NCBI GenBank assembly: GCA_047608975.1
Contig: JBLFYM010000003.1
Coordinates: 40,543-104,542, forward strand
Reading direction: 5' to 3'
Length of the DNA: 64,000 nucleotides
From: GCA-2715965 sp047608975
GTDB taxonomy: Bacteria; Verrucomicrobiota; Verrucomicrobiia; Limisphaerales; JAYPXF01
This document shows, piece after piece, positions 46,015 to 54,010 of the stretch (position 1 is the first letter of the stretch; each line of letters begins with the position of its first letter). A program made the position numbers and the translations under genes. The notes beneath the pieces are model-generated. The model was not told the DNA's origin. It searched no databases and saw only the letters and a program-made list of their open reading frames with translations.

Positions 46015-46998
46015 ATGACTAAATCGCTCAGAACGCTCGCTTGTTTGACCCTGCTCACGATGAGTGGGCTCTCCGCCACCCCGGAACGATCTGAAGAACT
46101 TCTGCAGATCGACAACGGCACGGTCAAAATAGGCATTGATCGGAAAAAGGGAGCATCGATCACCTGGCTCTCCTGGGCAGGCTACCCGGAGAACATGGTC
46201 AACTCCGCGGATCCGGGACGGCTGATCCAGCAGTCCTACTACGCCGGCAAAGGACTCGTCCGCATCACCGAAGGTCAACACCCCAGCTGGAGCCCTTGGA
46301 CGTGGAATCCCATTCAGGGCGGGGGCGTAGGGTCATGGGCCGAGGTCACACGGTTTGAGCGGCTCGATGGTGAAACCCTGTATGGAGAGACTCTTCCCAA
46401 ACTTTGGGACATGCACGACGAACAGGCCGAAGCCATGATGAAACAATGGACCGGCTTCGAGCCCGGCATGTCCAATGTTGTGGTCGTCCGCTGCGAGTTT
46501 ATCGCCCGGCGCAATCTCAACGATCGCTGGGGACCGGCCGCGTTGCGCCCCCAAGAGATTCCCGCCTGCTACTTCACCCGCAACTTTCAGCGCTTCAAGA
46601 GCTATCTCGGTGATGGTCGGTGGCGGGACGAAAGACAGCCACCCGGACCGCCGTGGGGCAAGGCCCAACCGCCGCTCAATGCCATGGCGTGTTTCGCTCC
46701 GAACGGCCAGGGCGTCGCCGTGTTCAGTCCCGCGGCGACGCGACATTGGAATTTTGGTCCCCACGCGGGCGGGCGCAGCGCTGATCCGGCCGCCGGCCCC
46801 TGCGTGCATGTCGCCCCGATAACGCGCGTGAATCTCGGTCCGAAATCCACCTTGCGCTACCGGTACTGGTTGATCGTGGGTACGGCCGCTCAGCTGGCCT
46901 TACGACTCGATACACTGATTGAAAAATATCCGTATGAACGCGTTGAACTCACCAATCCACCGCGCCGCGAAAATCAGCAGCCAACCAGAAAGAAATGA
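46015..46998 (+). CDS. Exported protein of unknown, carbohydrate-active-like type
   Basis: A 327-residue protein with a signal peptide (MTKSLRTLACLTLLTMSGLSATP). It starts with LQIDNGTVKIGIDRKKGASITWLSWAGYPENMVNSADPGRLIQQSYYAGKG, a pattern of a galactose-mutarotase-like beta-sandwich, and contains ACYFTRNFQRFKSYLGD and ARRNLNDRWGPAAL. I do not recognise the exact family; it may be a lyase or hydrolase subunit or a binding protein. ATG 46015 was chosen over 45895 because it starts the signal peptide. Its TGA overlaps the ATG of the downstream sulfatase in four bases (ATGA), so the two are translated together and likely act on the same glycan. Confidence 0.7.
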   Translation: MTKSLRTLACLTLLTMSGLSATPERSEELLQIDNGTVKIGIDRKKGASITWLSWAGYPENMVNSADPGRLIQQSYYAGKGLVRITEGQHPSWSPWTWNPIQGGGVGSWAEVTRFERLDGETLYGETLPKLWDMHDEQAEAMMKQWTGFEPGMSNVVVVRCEFIARRNLNDRWGPAALRPQEIPACYFTRNFQRFKSYLGDGRWRDERQPPGPPWGKAQPPLNAMACFAPNGQGVAVFSPAATRHWNFGPHAGGRSADPAAGPCVHVAPITRVNLGPKSTLRYRYWLIVGTAAQLALRLDTLIEKYPYERVELTNPPRRENQQPTRKK

Positions 46999-48944
46999 GA
47001 CGAATACTGTCCACCATTGCCGCGGCGCTCCTGCTGGGCGGCACCGCCTCCACCGCACAGAAGCCAAACATCGTTTTCATCTTGGCCGACGATCTGGGTT
47101 GGTCGGACACAACGCTCTACGGTCAGACGAAGTTTTACAGGACACCGAACATCGAGCGGCTGGCCAAACGGGGGATGACGTTCAATCGTGCCTACACCGC
47201 CAGTCCGCTCTGCTCGCCAACCCGGTCCAGCATTCTTACCGGACTGAATCCGGCGCGCACTGGGCTTACCACGCCGAACTGCCACTTGCCGCAGGTCGTG
47301 CTGAAGGCGATGGCAGGCACATCCGGCCCGCCAAACAAGAAATCCATCGGCCCGAAAACCGTCTCCCGATTGGATCCAAAATACTACACCTTGGCCGAAG
47401 CGTTGAAGGACGCGGGTTACGCGACCGGGCACTTCGGCAAATGGCATCTGGGCAGGGAACCCTATTCGCCGCTGGAGCACGGCTTCGAGGTGGATGTGCC
47501 GCATTGGGCCGGCCCGGGCCCGGCAGGAAGTTTTGTCGCGCCATGGAAATTCCCCGATTTCGATCCCGACACGCCCGCCGAACACATCGAAGATCGCATG
47601 GCCAAAGAGGCAGTGAAATTTCTGGAGCAGCACCAGGACGAACCGTTCTTTCTCAACTACTGGATGTTCAGCGTGCACGCTCCCTTCGATGCCAAACAGG
47701 ACCTCATTGAAAAGTATCGCCAGCACATTGATCCGAAGGACCCGCAACGCAGCCCCACATATGCCGCGATGGTTGAGAGCATGGATGATGCGGTGGGGAC
47801 TTTGCTGAATACACTCGATCAGCTCGGCTTGACCGAGAACACCATTGTGATCTTTTTCTCCGACAATGGCGGGAACATGTATAACGAGGTCGACGGCACC
47901 ACGCCCACCAGCAACGCGCCCTTACGCGGAGGCAAGGCCACGATGTTCGAAGGCGGCGTGCGCGTTCCACTCGTCGTCAGCTGGCCCGGAAAGGTGACAC
48001 CGGAGTCACGCAATGATACCCGCATCCAGAGTGACGATTTCTATCCAACCATACTTGAGATGCTGAAACTGAAGCCACGGACCAACCAGCATTTCGACGG
48101 CGTCAGCTTCCTGCCCGCACTGAAGGGCAAACCACATCGACGTAAACCCTCCTTTACCTACTTTCCGCATGACCCGCCCGTACCGGATTGGATCCCCCCG
48201 TCGGTGTCGGTACACGATGGTGATTGGAAACTCATCCGCATCTTTCACGGCGGCGAAAACGGCGCGCATCGCTGGAAACTTTTCAATCTCAGCAACGACA
48301 TCGGCGAACGCAACAACCTCGCGTCCAAGGACCCGATCCGCGTTAAGCAAATGGACACGCTGATCGAAAACTTCCTGGCCGATACCAAAGCCGTGCGCGC
48401 GACCGCAAATCCCAGGTTCAACCCGAAACTTTACCACCCCGAACAAGAGGGTATTGGACGAAACAGAGCCACAGGGAAACCGACGCCAAACCGGGCACCG
48501 GCGAAAAAGAAGCCGGGAAAACCGGTCGCCGGTTGGGTGCCTGGCAATGCGTGTGAACTCTCCGTTCGCGACGGGAAGCTGTTTGTAAATGCCAGCGGTC
48601 GGGATCCACACTTCAATTTTTCCTTACCCACGCCATTGCCAGGCGGGCCGCTCACTTTGAAGATCACGATGTCTTCCACCATCGGCGGTCAGGCACAGAT
48701 TTTCTGGCGCGAAACCGGTTCACGTCCTGCCTTCAGCGCCGAGCGTCGTGAGACCTTCACGGTGAAGGCCGATGGGAAGGACCATGACTATCAAATCAGG
48801 TTCAACCCAGAAAATGACCTGAGCGGCCTCCGCATCGACCCTGCCACAGCCCCCGGTAGAATCACCATTTCATCAATCGGTCTGCACCACGATAACGGCA
48901 AAGCACTCTTCACCTGGAACTTCGCCGGGCCGGCGGGCATTTAG
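46995..48944 (+). CDS. Exported type I sulfatase with a C-terminal beta-sandwich domain
   Basis: A 649-residue protein. Signal peptide MRRILSTIAAALLLGGTAST, then KPNIVFILADDLGWSDTTLYG (Asp32/Asp33), LCSPTRSSILTGLNPARTGL (Cys73 in CxPxR), GHFGKWHLGREPYSPLEHGF, IVIFFSDNGGNMYNEVDG and RGGKATMFEGGVRVPLVVSWPG: the classical arylsulfatase blocks. After a basic linker (about residues 500-515), a domain of about 130 residues (ACELSVRDGKLFVNASGRDPHFNFSLP ... LRIDPATAPGRITISSIGL) looks like a carbohydrate-binding jelly roll. The ATG overlaps the previous gene by four bases. Confidence 0.92.
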   Translation: MRRILSTIAAALLLGGTASTAQKPNIVFILADDLGWSDTTLYGQTKFYRTPNIERLAKRGMTFNRAYTASPLCSPTRSSILTGLNPARTGLTTPNCHLPQVVLKAMAGTSGPPNKKSIGPKTVSRLDPKYYTLAEALKDAGYATGHFGKWHLGREPYSPLEHGFEVDVPHWAGPGPAGSFVAPWKFPDFDPDTPAEHIEDRMAKEAVKFLEQHQDEPFFLNYWMFSVHAPFDAKQDLIEKYRQHIDPKDPQRSPTYAAMVESMDDAVGTLLNTLDQLGLTENTIVIFFSDNGGNMYNEVDGTTPTSNAPLRGGKATMFEGGVRVPLVVSWPGKVTPESRNDTRIQSDDFYPTILEMLKLKPRTNQHFDGVSFLPALKGKPHRRKPSFTYFPHDPPVPDWIPPSVSVHDGDWKLIRIFHGGENGAHRWKLFNLSNDIGERNNLASKDPIRVKQMDTLIENFLADTKAVRATANPRFNPKLYHPEQEGIGRNRATGKPTPNRAPAKKKPGKPVAGWVPGNACELSVRDGKLFVNASGRDPHFNFSLPTPLPGGPLTLKITMSSTIGGQAQIFWRETGSRPAFSAERRETFTVKADGKDHDYQIRFNPENDLSGLRIDPATAPGRITISSIGLHHDNGKALFTWNFAGPAGI

Positions 48945-49000
48945 CGGAGCGTCCACTGCCGCTTGCTTCATGGCTCCCCGAAGACCTCTGCGCACAGGCT

Positions 49001-50644
49001 CTAGCGTTTCAGCTTTTCCAGAACTACTGACGGCGGGGTCCAACCATATTCGCGTTCCACATCCGGACGATAGACGCAGGTGATGATGTAGAGATCCTGC
49101 TGCTTCGATTTCGCAGGCGGAATGTTGACGCGCAGGTGCGTGAAGCCGCTTCCAAACCAGGTGTCATAGCCATCAAGTTTATCACGTTTCAACTCGTGAC
49201 CATTGACGCGAATATCCACGATCTCGGGTTCGCGATACGGGATGCGCAGATGAAAACCAATGCCGTTCTCAATCGGGATCCCTGCCGCTTTGCGATCGAA
49301 AGGACGTTGAATGGCCAGCTTGATCTCGGGGCCCGCATCGAGGAAGGCCTTGATGACTGCCGCACCCACGCCCGGTGCCTGTTTCAGCAACTTCGCGGTG
49401 TGTTCCGGATTCACATCCAGATAGCGACTGGCATTGGTGCCCACCGCGGCGATATACATGATGCGGCCTTCCGTCTGCGGGTAAAGCACCGCCTGATCGA
49501 TCCGGGATTGCAGGTTCCAAAGTTCGATGCGGCTGCGACGCCGTTCTTCAGCACTGCCACCGTAAGCAGTGACGTAGTGACCAATGAAGGTGCGTAGGCG
49601 GTCGACCGGATATCCCGACTGGTTACGCGTCGGCCAGATGTTGTTCCCAATGCGAAGCAGGCCCTTGGTTCGAGCCAGACCACTCGCCTCCCAACCGACC
49701 TCGAGCGCCGCCACCATGGTATGATATTTGGCGTAAGCATACTGCGCAGTGTAGAAGTTCGGCCGACCGCGCCAGGTGAATTTGGTGATCGCCTGCATGG
49801 CGGGCCCCCAATACGCGCGCTGAGCATCCGCCTCAAACCGATCCGACGGATATCCGGCCGCATCGCCGGCGGCAATCATCGCTTCCGTCACCCGCCAATC
49901 CCAAGGCCGCAAGGCGTAATTCGAGTAGGCTGAGCCGGTAATCTCGATCATCGTCTGCCCGGCGTAACGGCGGCGATCGCCCAATTGATCAACTGAGTAT
50001 TCCTGCAACCCGGTTCCGTGGAGATCCAGATGCACCTCCGGTTGAAAGCGATCCACGACCTCCAGGAACGCCTTCACCTCCGGCACCTCTTTCGCAGCCT
50101 TGAACGTCATGTTCTTCAGGTCCCAATTTTGCGGACCACCACCGGTGTAGGGATCAATGCCAACCGAAGTTCCAAAGCGATCGGTCGTAAAGTAGGCGTG
50201 CGGATTAATGATCGGCATGATCAGGACGATCTGTTTGCGCCGAGTCTCGACCGCCTCCGCATCATTACTGAGCAACCACTCGATCAGGTGCATCGCCGTG
50301 GTGGTGCCCGACCGTTCCGGCCCACCATGGAGTGCGGTGATCAGCGCGACCTGCTTGCTCGCATCGTCAGCGTTCCGATCGGTGATCTTCAGCAGACGCA
50401 GCGCCACTCCCTCTCGGGATTTGCCGACGGTTTCCAACGACAGAATCTTGGGATGCGCGGACTGCCAATGTTGGAGCGTGGCCTCGTATTCCCCCGCCGT
50501 GAGCCGATGTAGTTTTCTAACCCAAGGTTTGGGAAGCTGATCAAGCTTCGCCGCGAGCTCAGCCGCCACTGGGTCTTGGCCAGAGGAGCGCTCCGTGAAA
50601 AGGCCGAGGACGAACGCAATCAGGAGGGTGAGGAGGAAACGCAT
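49001..50644 (-). CDS. Exported M14-family zinc carboxypeptidase
   Basis: A 547-residue protein with a signal peptide (MRFLLTLLIAFVLGLFTERSSGQ). The zinc-carboxypeptidase core has SREGVALRLLKITDRN, ALITALHGGPERSGTTTAMHLIEWLL (HxxE ligands), MPIINPHAYF, EVHLDLHGTGLQEY with the third histidine ligand, and ALEVGWEASGL with the catalytic glutamate. A C-terminal beta domain (PYREPEIVDIRVNGHEL, YGWTPPSVVL) ends the protein. Such enzymes clip C-terminal amino acids from proteins or peptidoglycan peptides in the periplasm. The start was set at ATG 50644 because upstream codons lack signal-peptide character. Substrate unknown. Confidence 0.87.
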   Translation of the reverse strand: MRFLLTLLIAFVLGLFTERSSGQDPVAAELAAKLDQLPKPWVRKLHRLTAGEYEATLQHWQSAHPKILSLETVGKSREGVALRLLKITDRNADDASKQVALITALHGGPERSGTTTAMHLIEWLLSNDAEAVETRRKQIVLIMPIINPHAYFTTDRFGTSVGIDPYTGGGPQNWDLKNMTFKAAKEVPEVKAFLEVVDRFQPEVHLDLHGTGLQEYSVDQLGDRRRYAGQTMIEITGSAYSNYALRPWDWRVTEAMIAAGDAAGYPSDRFEADAQRAYWGPAMQAITKFTWRGRPNFYTAQYAYAKYHTMVAALEVGWEASGLARTKGLLRIGNNIWPTRNQSGYPVDRLRTFIGHYVTAYGGSAEERRRSRIELWNLQSRIDQAVLYPQTEGRIMYIAAVGTNASRYLDVNPEHTAKLLKQAPGVGAAVIKAFLDAGPEIKLAIQRPFDRKAAGIPIENGIGFHLRIPYREPEIVDIRVNGHELKRDKLDGYDTWFGSGFTHLRVNIPPAKSKQQDLYIITCVYRPDVEREYGWTPPSVVLEKLKR

Positions 50645-50768
50645 GCCGCGACTATTTCGGTACCGAAATCGAATGCAACAATTTTGATTGAGGCCGCGCC
50701 GTGCGTTGCGTTGCGCTTTCGCGCTCGCAACCCAGAACGGGCGTTTCCGTCCCAACCACCCGGAAGCC

Positions 50769-51413
50769 TCAATCAACCAATGGCTTCACTTTGATGTTCT
50801 TCACGAGCACCACGCTGCCGGGATCGTGTGCCTGGATGCCAAAGGTACCGGCTGAGAGTTTTCTTTTTCCTTTGCGGTCAGCCTCCTCTTCGTAACGAAC
50901 AACGGTCTGGCCGTTCACTTTGGTTTCCACCGTTTTGCCACGCACAATGATTTCATACCGGAACCACTCGTTGTCCTTGGCAGGGGCCTTGAGGTGGTTC
51001 TTCACCACATAGACGCTGCCGGTCTTGATGGGGTCATGCTGGGTCATGTTGATCTGTGCCTCATGTCCGCCGGGCCAACCCTTGTCCTGATACTTGGTGT
51101 GGAAAAAGATGCCGCCGTTCGCGCCCGGTTTGGTCATGACGTCGGCGACGAAGTGAAAGTCCTTGGCGTTCTTAACCTGGTCGTTGCCGTCGTAGTAGAC
51201 CATTGAAGGATTGCCTTGGCATTTGATCGCCCCGCCTTCGATAGAAATGCTGTCCGGATTCCATTTGTCGATCTTCCAACCGGAGAAGTCCTTGCCATTG
51301 AACAACAGGATCCAACCGTCCTTCTTTTCGTTCTTCGTCAGCGAGTTCTCGGCCTGGGCTACAGTTGCCCAGAGGGTGATGATTCCGAGGATTACTACGT
51401 TTTTCAGGTTCAT
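50769..51413 (-). CDS. Exported DUF1080 (3-keto-disaccharide hydrolase type) protein
   Basis: A 214-residue secreted protein with a signal peptide (MNLKNVVILGIITLWATVAQA). The domain begins WILLFNGKDFSGWKIDKWNPDSISIEGGAIKCQGN and includes GGIFFHTKYQDKGWPGGHEAQINM, GSVYVVKN and the C-terminal GTFGIQAHDPGSVVLVKNIKVKPL, which is the DUF1080 concanavalin-like fold. Members have recently been described as hydrolases of 3-keto-glycosides made by sugar 3-dehydrogenases; no partner dehydrogenase is present here. It is encoded by a lone gene between the peptidase and a decayed region. Confidence 0.85.
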   Translation of the reverse strand: MNLKNVVILGIITLWATVAQAENSLTKNEKKDGWILLFNGKDFSGWKIDKWNPDSISIEGGAIKCQGNPSMVYYDGNDQVKNAKDFHFVADVMTKPGANGGIFFHTKYQDKGWPGGHEAQINMTQHDPIKTGSVYVVKNHLKAPAKDNEWFRYEIIVRGKTVETKVNGQTVVRYEEEADRKGKRKLSAGTFGIQAHDPGSVVLVKNIKVKPLVD

Positions 51414-51543
51414 ATCTCTTTGTTCTGGTGTACTCAGATTCTATTGAAAAGCGCCTCGATCCGCCCAGCGCTATCTCCAACTTTTTCCACCGGCACGTCG
51501 CAGGTTTGCAACCGCGTCAGCCACCGGTGTCGGAGTGGTGTCT

Positions 51544-51829
51544 TCAGCCATCCTGATGTGTTTGCCGTGTTTGAGGACGGCCCTTGGCGTTGCCATTGAT
51601 GATATGGCTGACAAATTCGTAGAGCTGTTCCTTGGCGAAGTGTTTCCGGGCCACTCCGTAGTCCGGCACGTGTTTCAACTCGAAGATGAGGCCATCGGAT
51701 TTTCCCAGCGGGAGCCATTGTCCGAAATACTCGCGGACAAAGCGGTCGAATCGTGGATCGGCCATCATCGAGTCGATTGTTTCCGTTACGTGCCCATCGG
51801 CCACGTAACGGAAATCGTAAGATTTTCAA
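51544..51829 (-). pseudogene. Remnant of a DUF1592/DUF1588-type protein
   Basis: A fragment of about 85 codons reads ETIDSMMADPRFDRFVREYFGQWLPL then VPDYGVARKHFAKEQLYEFVSHIIN. The MADPRxxRFVxxxxxQWLxL pattern is that of DUF1592-containing cytochrome-like proteins of planctomycetes and verrucomicrobia, normally several hundred residues long and carrying a c-type haem region. No start codon, upstream or downstream continuation of the domain is found in any frame, so it is an apparent relic. The flanks to 52004 hold no other gene. Confidence 0.45.
51780..51814. repeat. Perfect 13-bp inverted repeat with a 9-nt loop
   Basis: TTTCCGTTACGTG at 51780-51792 and CACGTAACGGAAA at 51802-51814 are exact complements, with a 9-base loop. 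The element lies at the 5' edge of the DUF1592 remnant, about 370 bases upstream of the DUF1080 start and about 190 bases beyond the 3' end of the jelly-roll gene. It has no U-tract on either strand, so it is not a typical terminator. Confidence 0.6.
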
Positions 51830-52004
51830 CCCTCTCCATCGAGAGGGTGCACTGCCGGCGTTTGGTTCCATTCACATTTTCAGGACCATCGTGCACCCCT
51901 GTGCAACTACGCTTTCGAAACTCTCACGAGTTCCGCTACCGGGCCAACTGATGCGTCACGGATAAGGCCTTCCGAGGATTTACAACGACTCCGGGCGCGC
52001 AGTC

Positions 52005-52676
52005 CTACCGCCCTTCCCAGACCTTGATGTGATCGATCTGGCAGCTGCCGAAATCGACTCCCTTGAAATCGATCTGACTGTGTCCGGTCATGTCGATATT
52101 ACTGCTTTTGAAGAGGCGTTTCTTGCCGTCGACCTTCAGCAGGAGGCTTCCCTTTTTCAATTCGATGGCGACGTCCACCCATTGGTTGAGCGGCAGGAAT
52201 TGTTCTTTCACGATGGTGGTCTCGACGTCTTTCTTGATCGCCAGTTTGGTCTGCTTTTCGCCGAACGTCAGGGTGTGAATGTGGTGACCGAGATCGAGAA
52301 GTGGAAACCGGGGATGGTAGCCCTTCGCGTCATATCGCATGCGCATGGTGCAGACAAAATTCTCAGGAACCGGTTTAAGCCAGATCACCGGTTTGAATCC
52401 GGCATGCGCCTTGTCGCCCGCCGCGATCTTCTTTTTCTGGAATTCCTGGGAAGACTGGCTGCCAGTCAGGACGCCGTCCTTAACCTTCCACGTACTGCTT
52501 TGGCGGATCTCCCAGAAGTCGGTATTTAACGCACCGTCAAAGGTATCCTCGTATACCAGTTTTGTGCTCTTGAACAATTCCGATTGGTATTCCGGACTGG
52601 CGGCCGGAAGCATGGAATTCAACGCGAGGGTTGTCAGAACGACAAACAGACGAGCACTTTTGAAATTGGTGTTCAT
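52005..52676 (-). CDS. Exported jelly-roll (concanavalin-like) protein
   Basis: A 223-residue secreted protein with a signal peptide (MNTNFKSARLFVVLTTLALNSMLPAA). The rest, beginning KLVYEDTFDGALNTDFWEIRQSSTWKVKDGVLTGSQ and ending FGSCQIDHIKVWEGR, is a single beta-rich domain similar in layout to DUF1080 and LamG proteins, which bind or cleave sugars. No catalytic residues were recognised. It is similar in class to the DUF1080 gene 600 bp away but shares little sequence by eye. It lies on the opposite strand to the P450. Confidence 0.72.
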   Translation of the reverse strand: MNTNFKSARLFVVLTTLALNSMLPAASPEYQSELFKSTKLVYEDTFDGALNTDFWEIRQSSTWKVKDGVLTGSQSSQEFQKKKIAAGDKAHAGFKPVIWLKPVPENFVCTMRMRYDAKGYHPRFPLLDLGHHIHTLTFGEKQTKLAIKKDVETTIVKEQFLPLNQWVDVAIELKKGSLLLKVDGKKRLFKSSNIDMTGHSQIDFKGVDFGSCQIDHIKVWEGR

Positions 52677-52802
52677 GATTTTGCAGGGGACAAGTTACGC
52701 TGTCTTACGGCGCTGACCCGGCTTTTGCAACCCTCGCACATCGCAAAAACAGGGCCCCTCATTTCTTGATCCCGGCGCGAGGTTCTTCAAGACTCTCAGG
52801 AC

Positions 52803-53951
52803 ATGGCCGCAGCAGAGAATCAGAACGACCCCTTCCGCGAAGCCCGTCAAAAAGACGGTGTACTGCCGTGTAAATTTCAGGGCGAAACCGTTCCCATGAT
52901 CTTGCGGCATGCAGACGTGCGGACGGCCGCGAAGGATTGGAAGACCTACAGTTCCGACGCTCCCTTTCGCGTTCCGATTCCGTCGGAAGAGAAAGTTCGG
53001 TCCATGCGCCAACTTCCCATTGAGACAGATCCGCCCGCACACGCGGAATACCGGGCGATCGTTGAGCCATTTTTCCAGCGAGCCAAAACCGACGAAGTGA
53101 TCACCAAGGTGAAGGCCCTGATCGCGGAAATGCTGACGGGCGCCTTGGTTAAGGACGAGGTGGAGGTGGTGAATGAGATCGCGTTGCCCGTGCAATCACG
53201 CGCATTGACCTATCTGCTGAACGTTCCGGAATCGGAGGCCGATACCTGGATCAAGTGGGGTATGCACGTGTTCAAGGTTACCGGGGGACCGTTCAAGTCA
53301 GGCGCCGCGCTCGAGGATTACCTGCAGGCACAGTTCGATCAGGCGTCGGCAAACCCGGGCGCAGATTTTTTCAGCGCCCTGACCCAGGCGAGCTACGACG
53401 GTCGTCCCCTGACCCGCGAGGAGATGATGGGCTTCGGGAATCTCACCTTCGCGGGCGGACGTGATACGATCATCCACAGCATTTCATCGATCATCGGTTA
53501 CTTTGGCCGCAATCCCACCGCGCTGGAATACCTGCGTGAGGATCCCAAACGTATCGTTCACGCAGGCGAGGAGTTCTTCCGGTCGTTCATGCCGTTGACG
53601 CACATCGGGCGCGAATGTCCGGGGCAAACGGATGTGCAGGGCGTAACCGTCAAACCGGGCGGGCGGGTCTCCCTCTGCTGGGCATCGGCCAACAATGATG
53701 AAACCGTTTTTGAGGCACCGGAAGAAATCCGGCTCGATCGAAAACCAAATCCGCATATTTCCTTCGGCTTCGGAACCCACCTCTGTCTCGGGGCACCGCA
53801 CGCGCGTTTGATCGTCCGCACGCTCCTGCAGGAACTGACCGAACGGGTCGCGGGCATCGAGATTCTGAACGCCGTGGAGTTGGTGGAAAATGAGGAGCGC
53901 TACCAACGTTCGAACGGTTACGAATCATTGACCGTGGCATTCAACAGATAG
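52803..53951 (+). CDS. Cytochrome P450
   Basis: A 382-residue soluble bacterial class I P450. The haem-binding loop is FGFGTHLCLGAPHAR with Cys328; the I-helix oxygen-activation motif is AGGRDT (217-222); the K-helix ExxR is E257-FF-R260 (EEFFR); the C-helix and the PPAHAEYR motif are present. It needs a ferredoxin and ferredoxin reductase, neither of which is in the window. It catalyses an unknown oxidative reaction. The next gene on the strand, a sulfatase, begins 59 bp later. It is close in genome position to sulfatases, as are P450s that demethylate algal sugars. Confidence 0.95.
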   Translation: MAAAENQNDPFREARQKDGVLPCKFQGETVPMILRHADVRTAAKDWKTYSSDAPFRVPIPSEEKVRSMRQLPIETDPPAHAEYRAIVEPFFQRAKTDEVITKVKALIAEMLTGALVKDEVEVVNEIALPVQSRALTYLLNVPESEADTWIKWGMHVFKVTGGPFKSGAALEDYLQAQFDQASANPGADFFSALTQASYDGRPLTREEMMGFGNLTFAGGRDTIIHSISSIIGYFGRNPTALEYLREDPKRIVHAGEEFFRSFMPLTHIGRECPGQTDVQGVTVKPGGRVSLCWASANNDETVFEAPEEIRLDRKPNPHISFGFGTHLCLGAPHARLIVRTLLQELTERVAGIEILNAVELVENEERYQRSNGYESLTVAFNR

Positions 53952-54010
53952 CCTCGGACACAAATCAGATTATCGTTTCGCCCCCGCGCAAAAGGCGCTC
54001 CTATTCCCGC

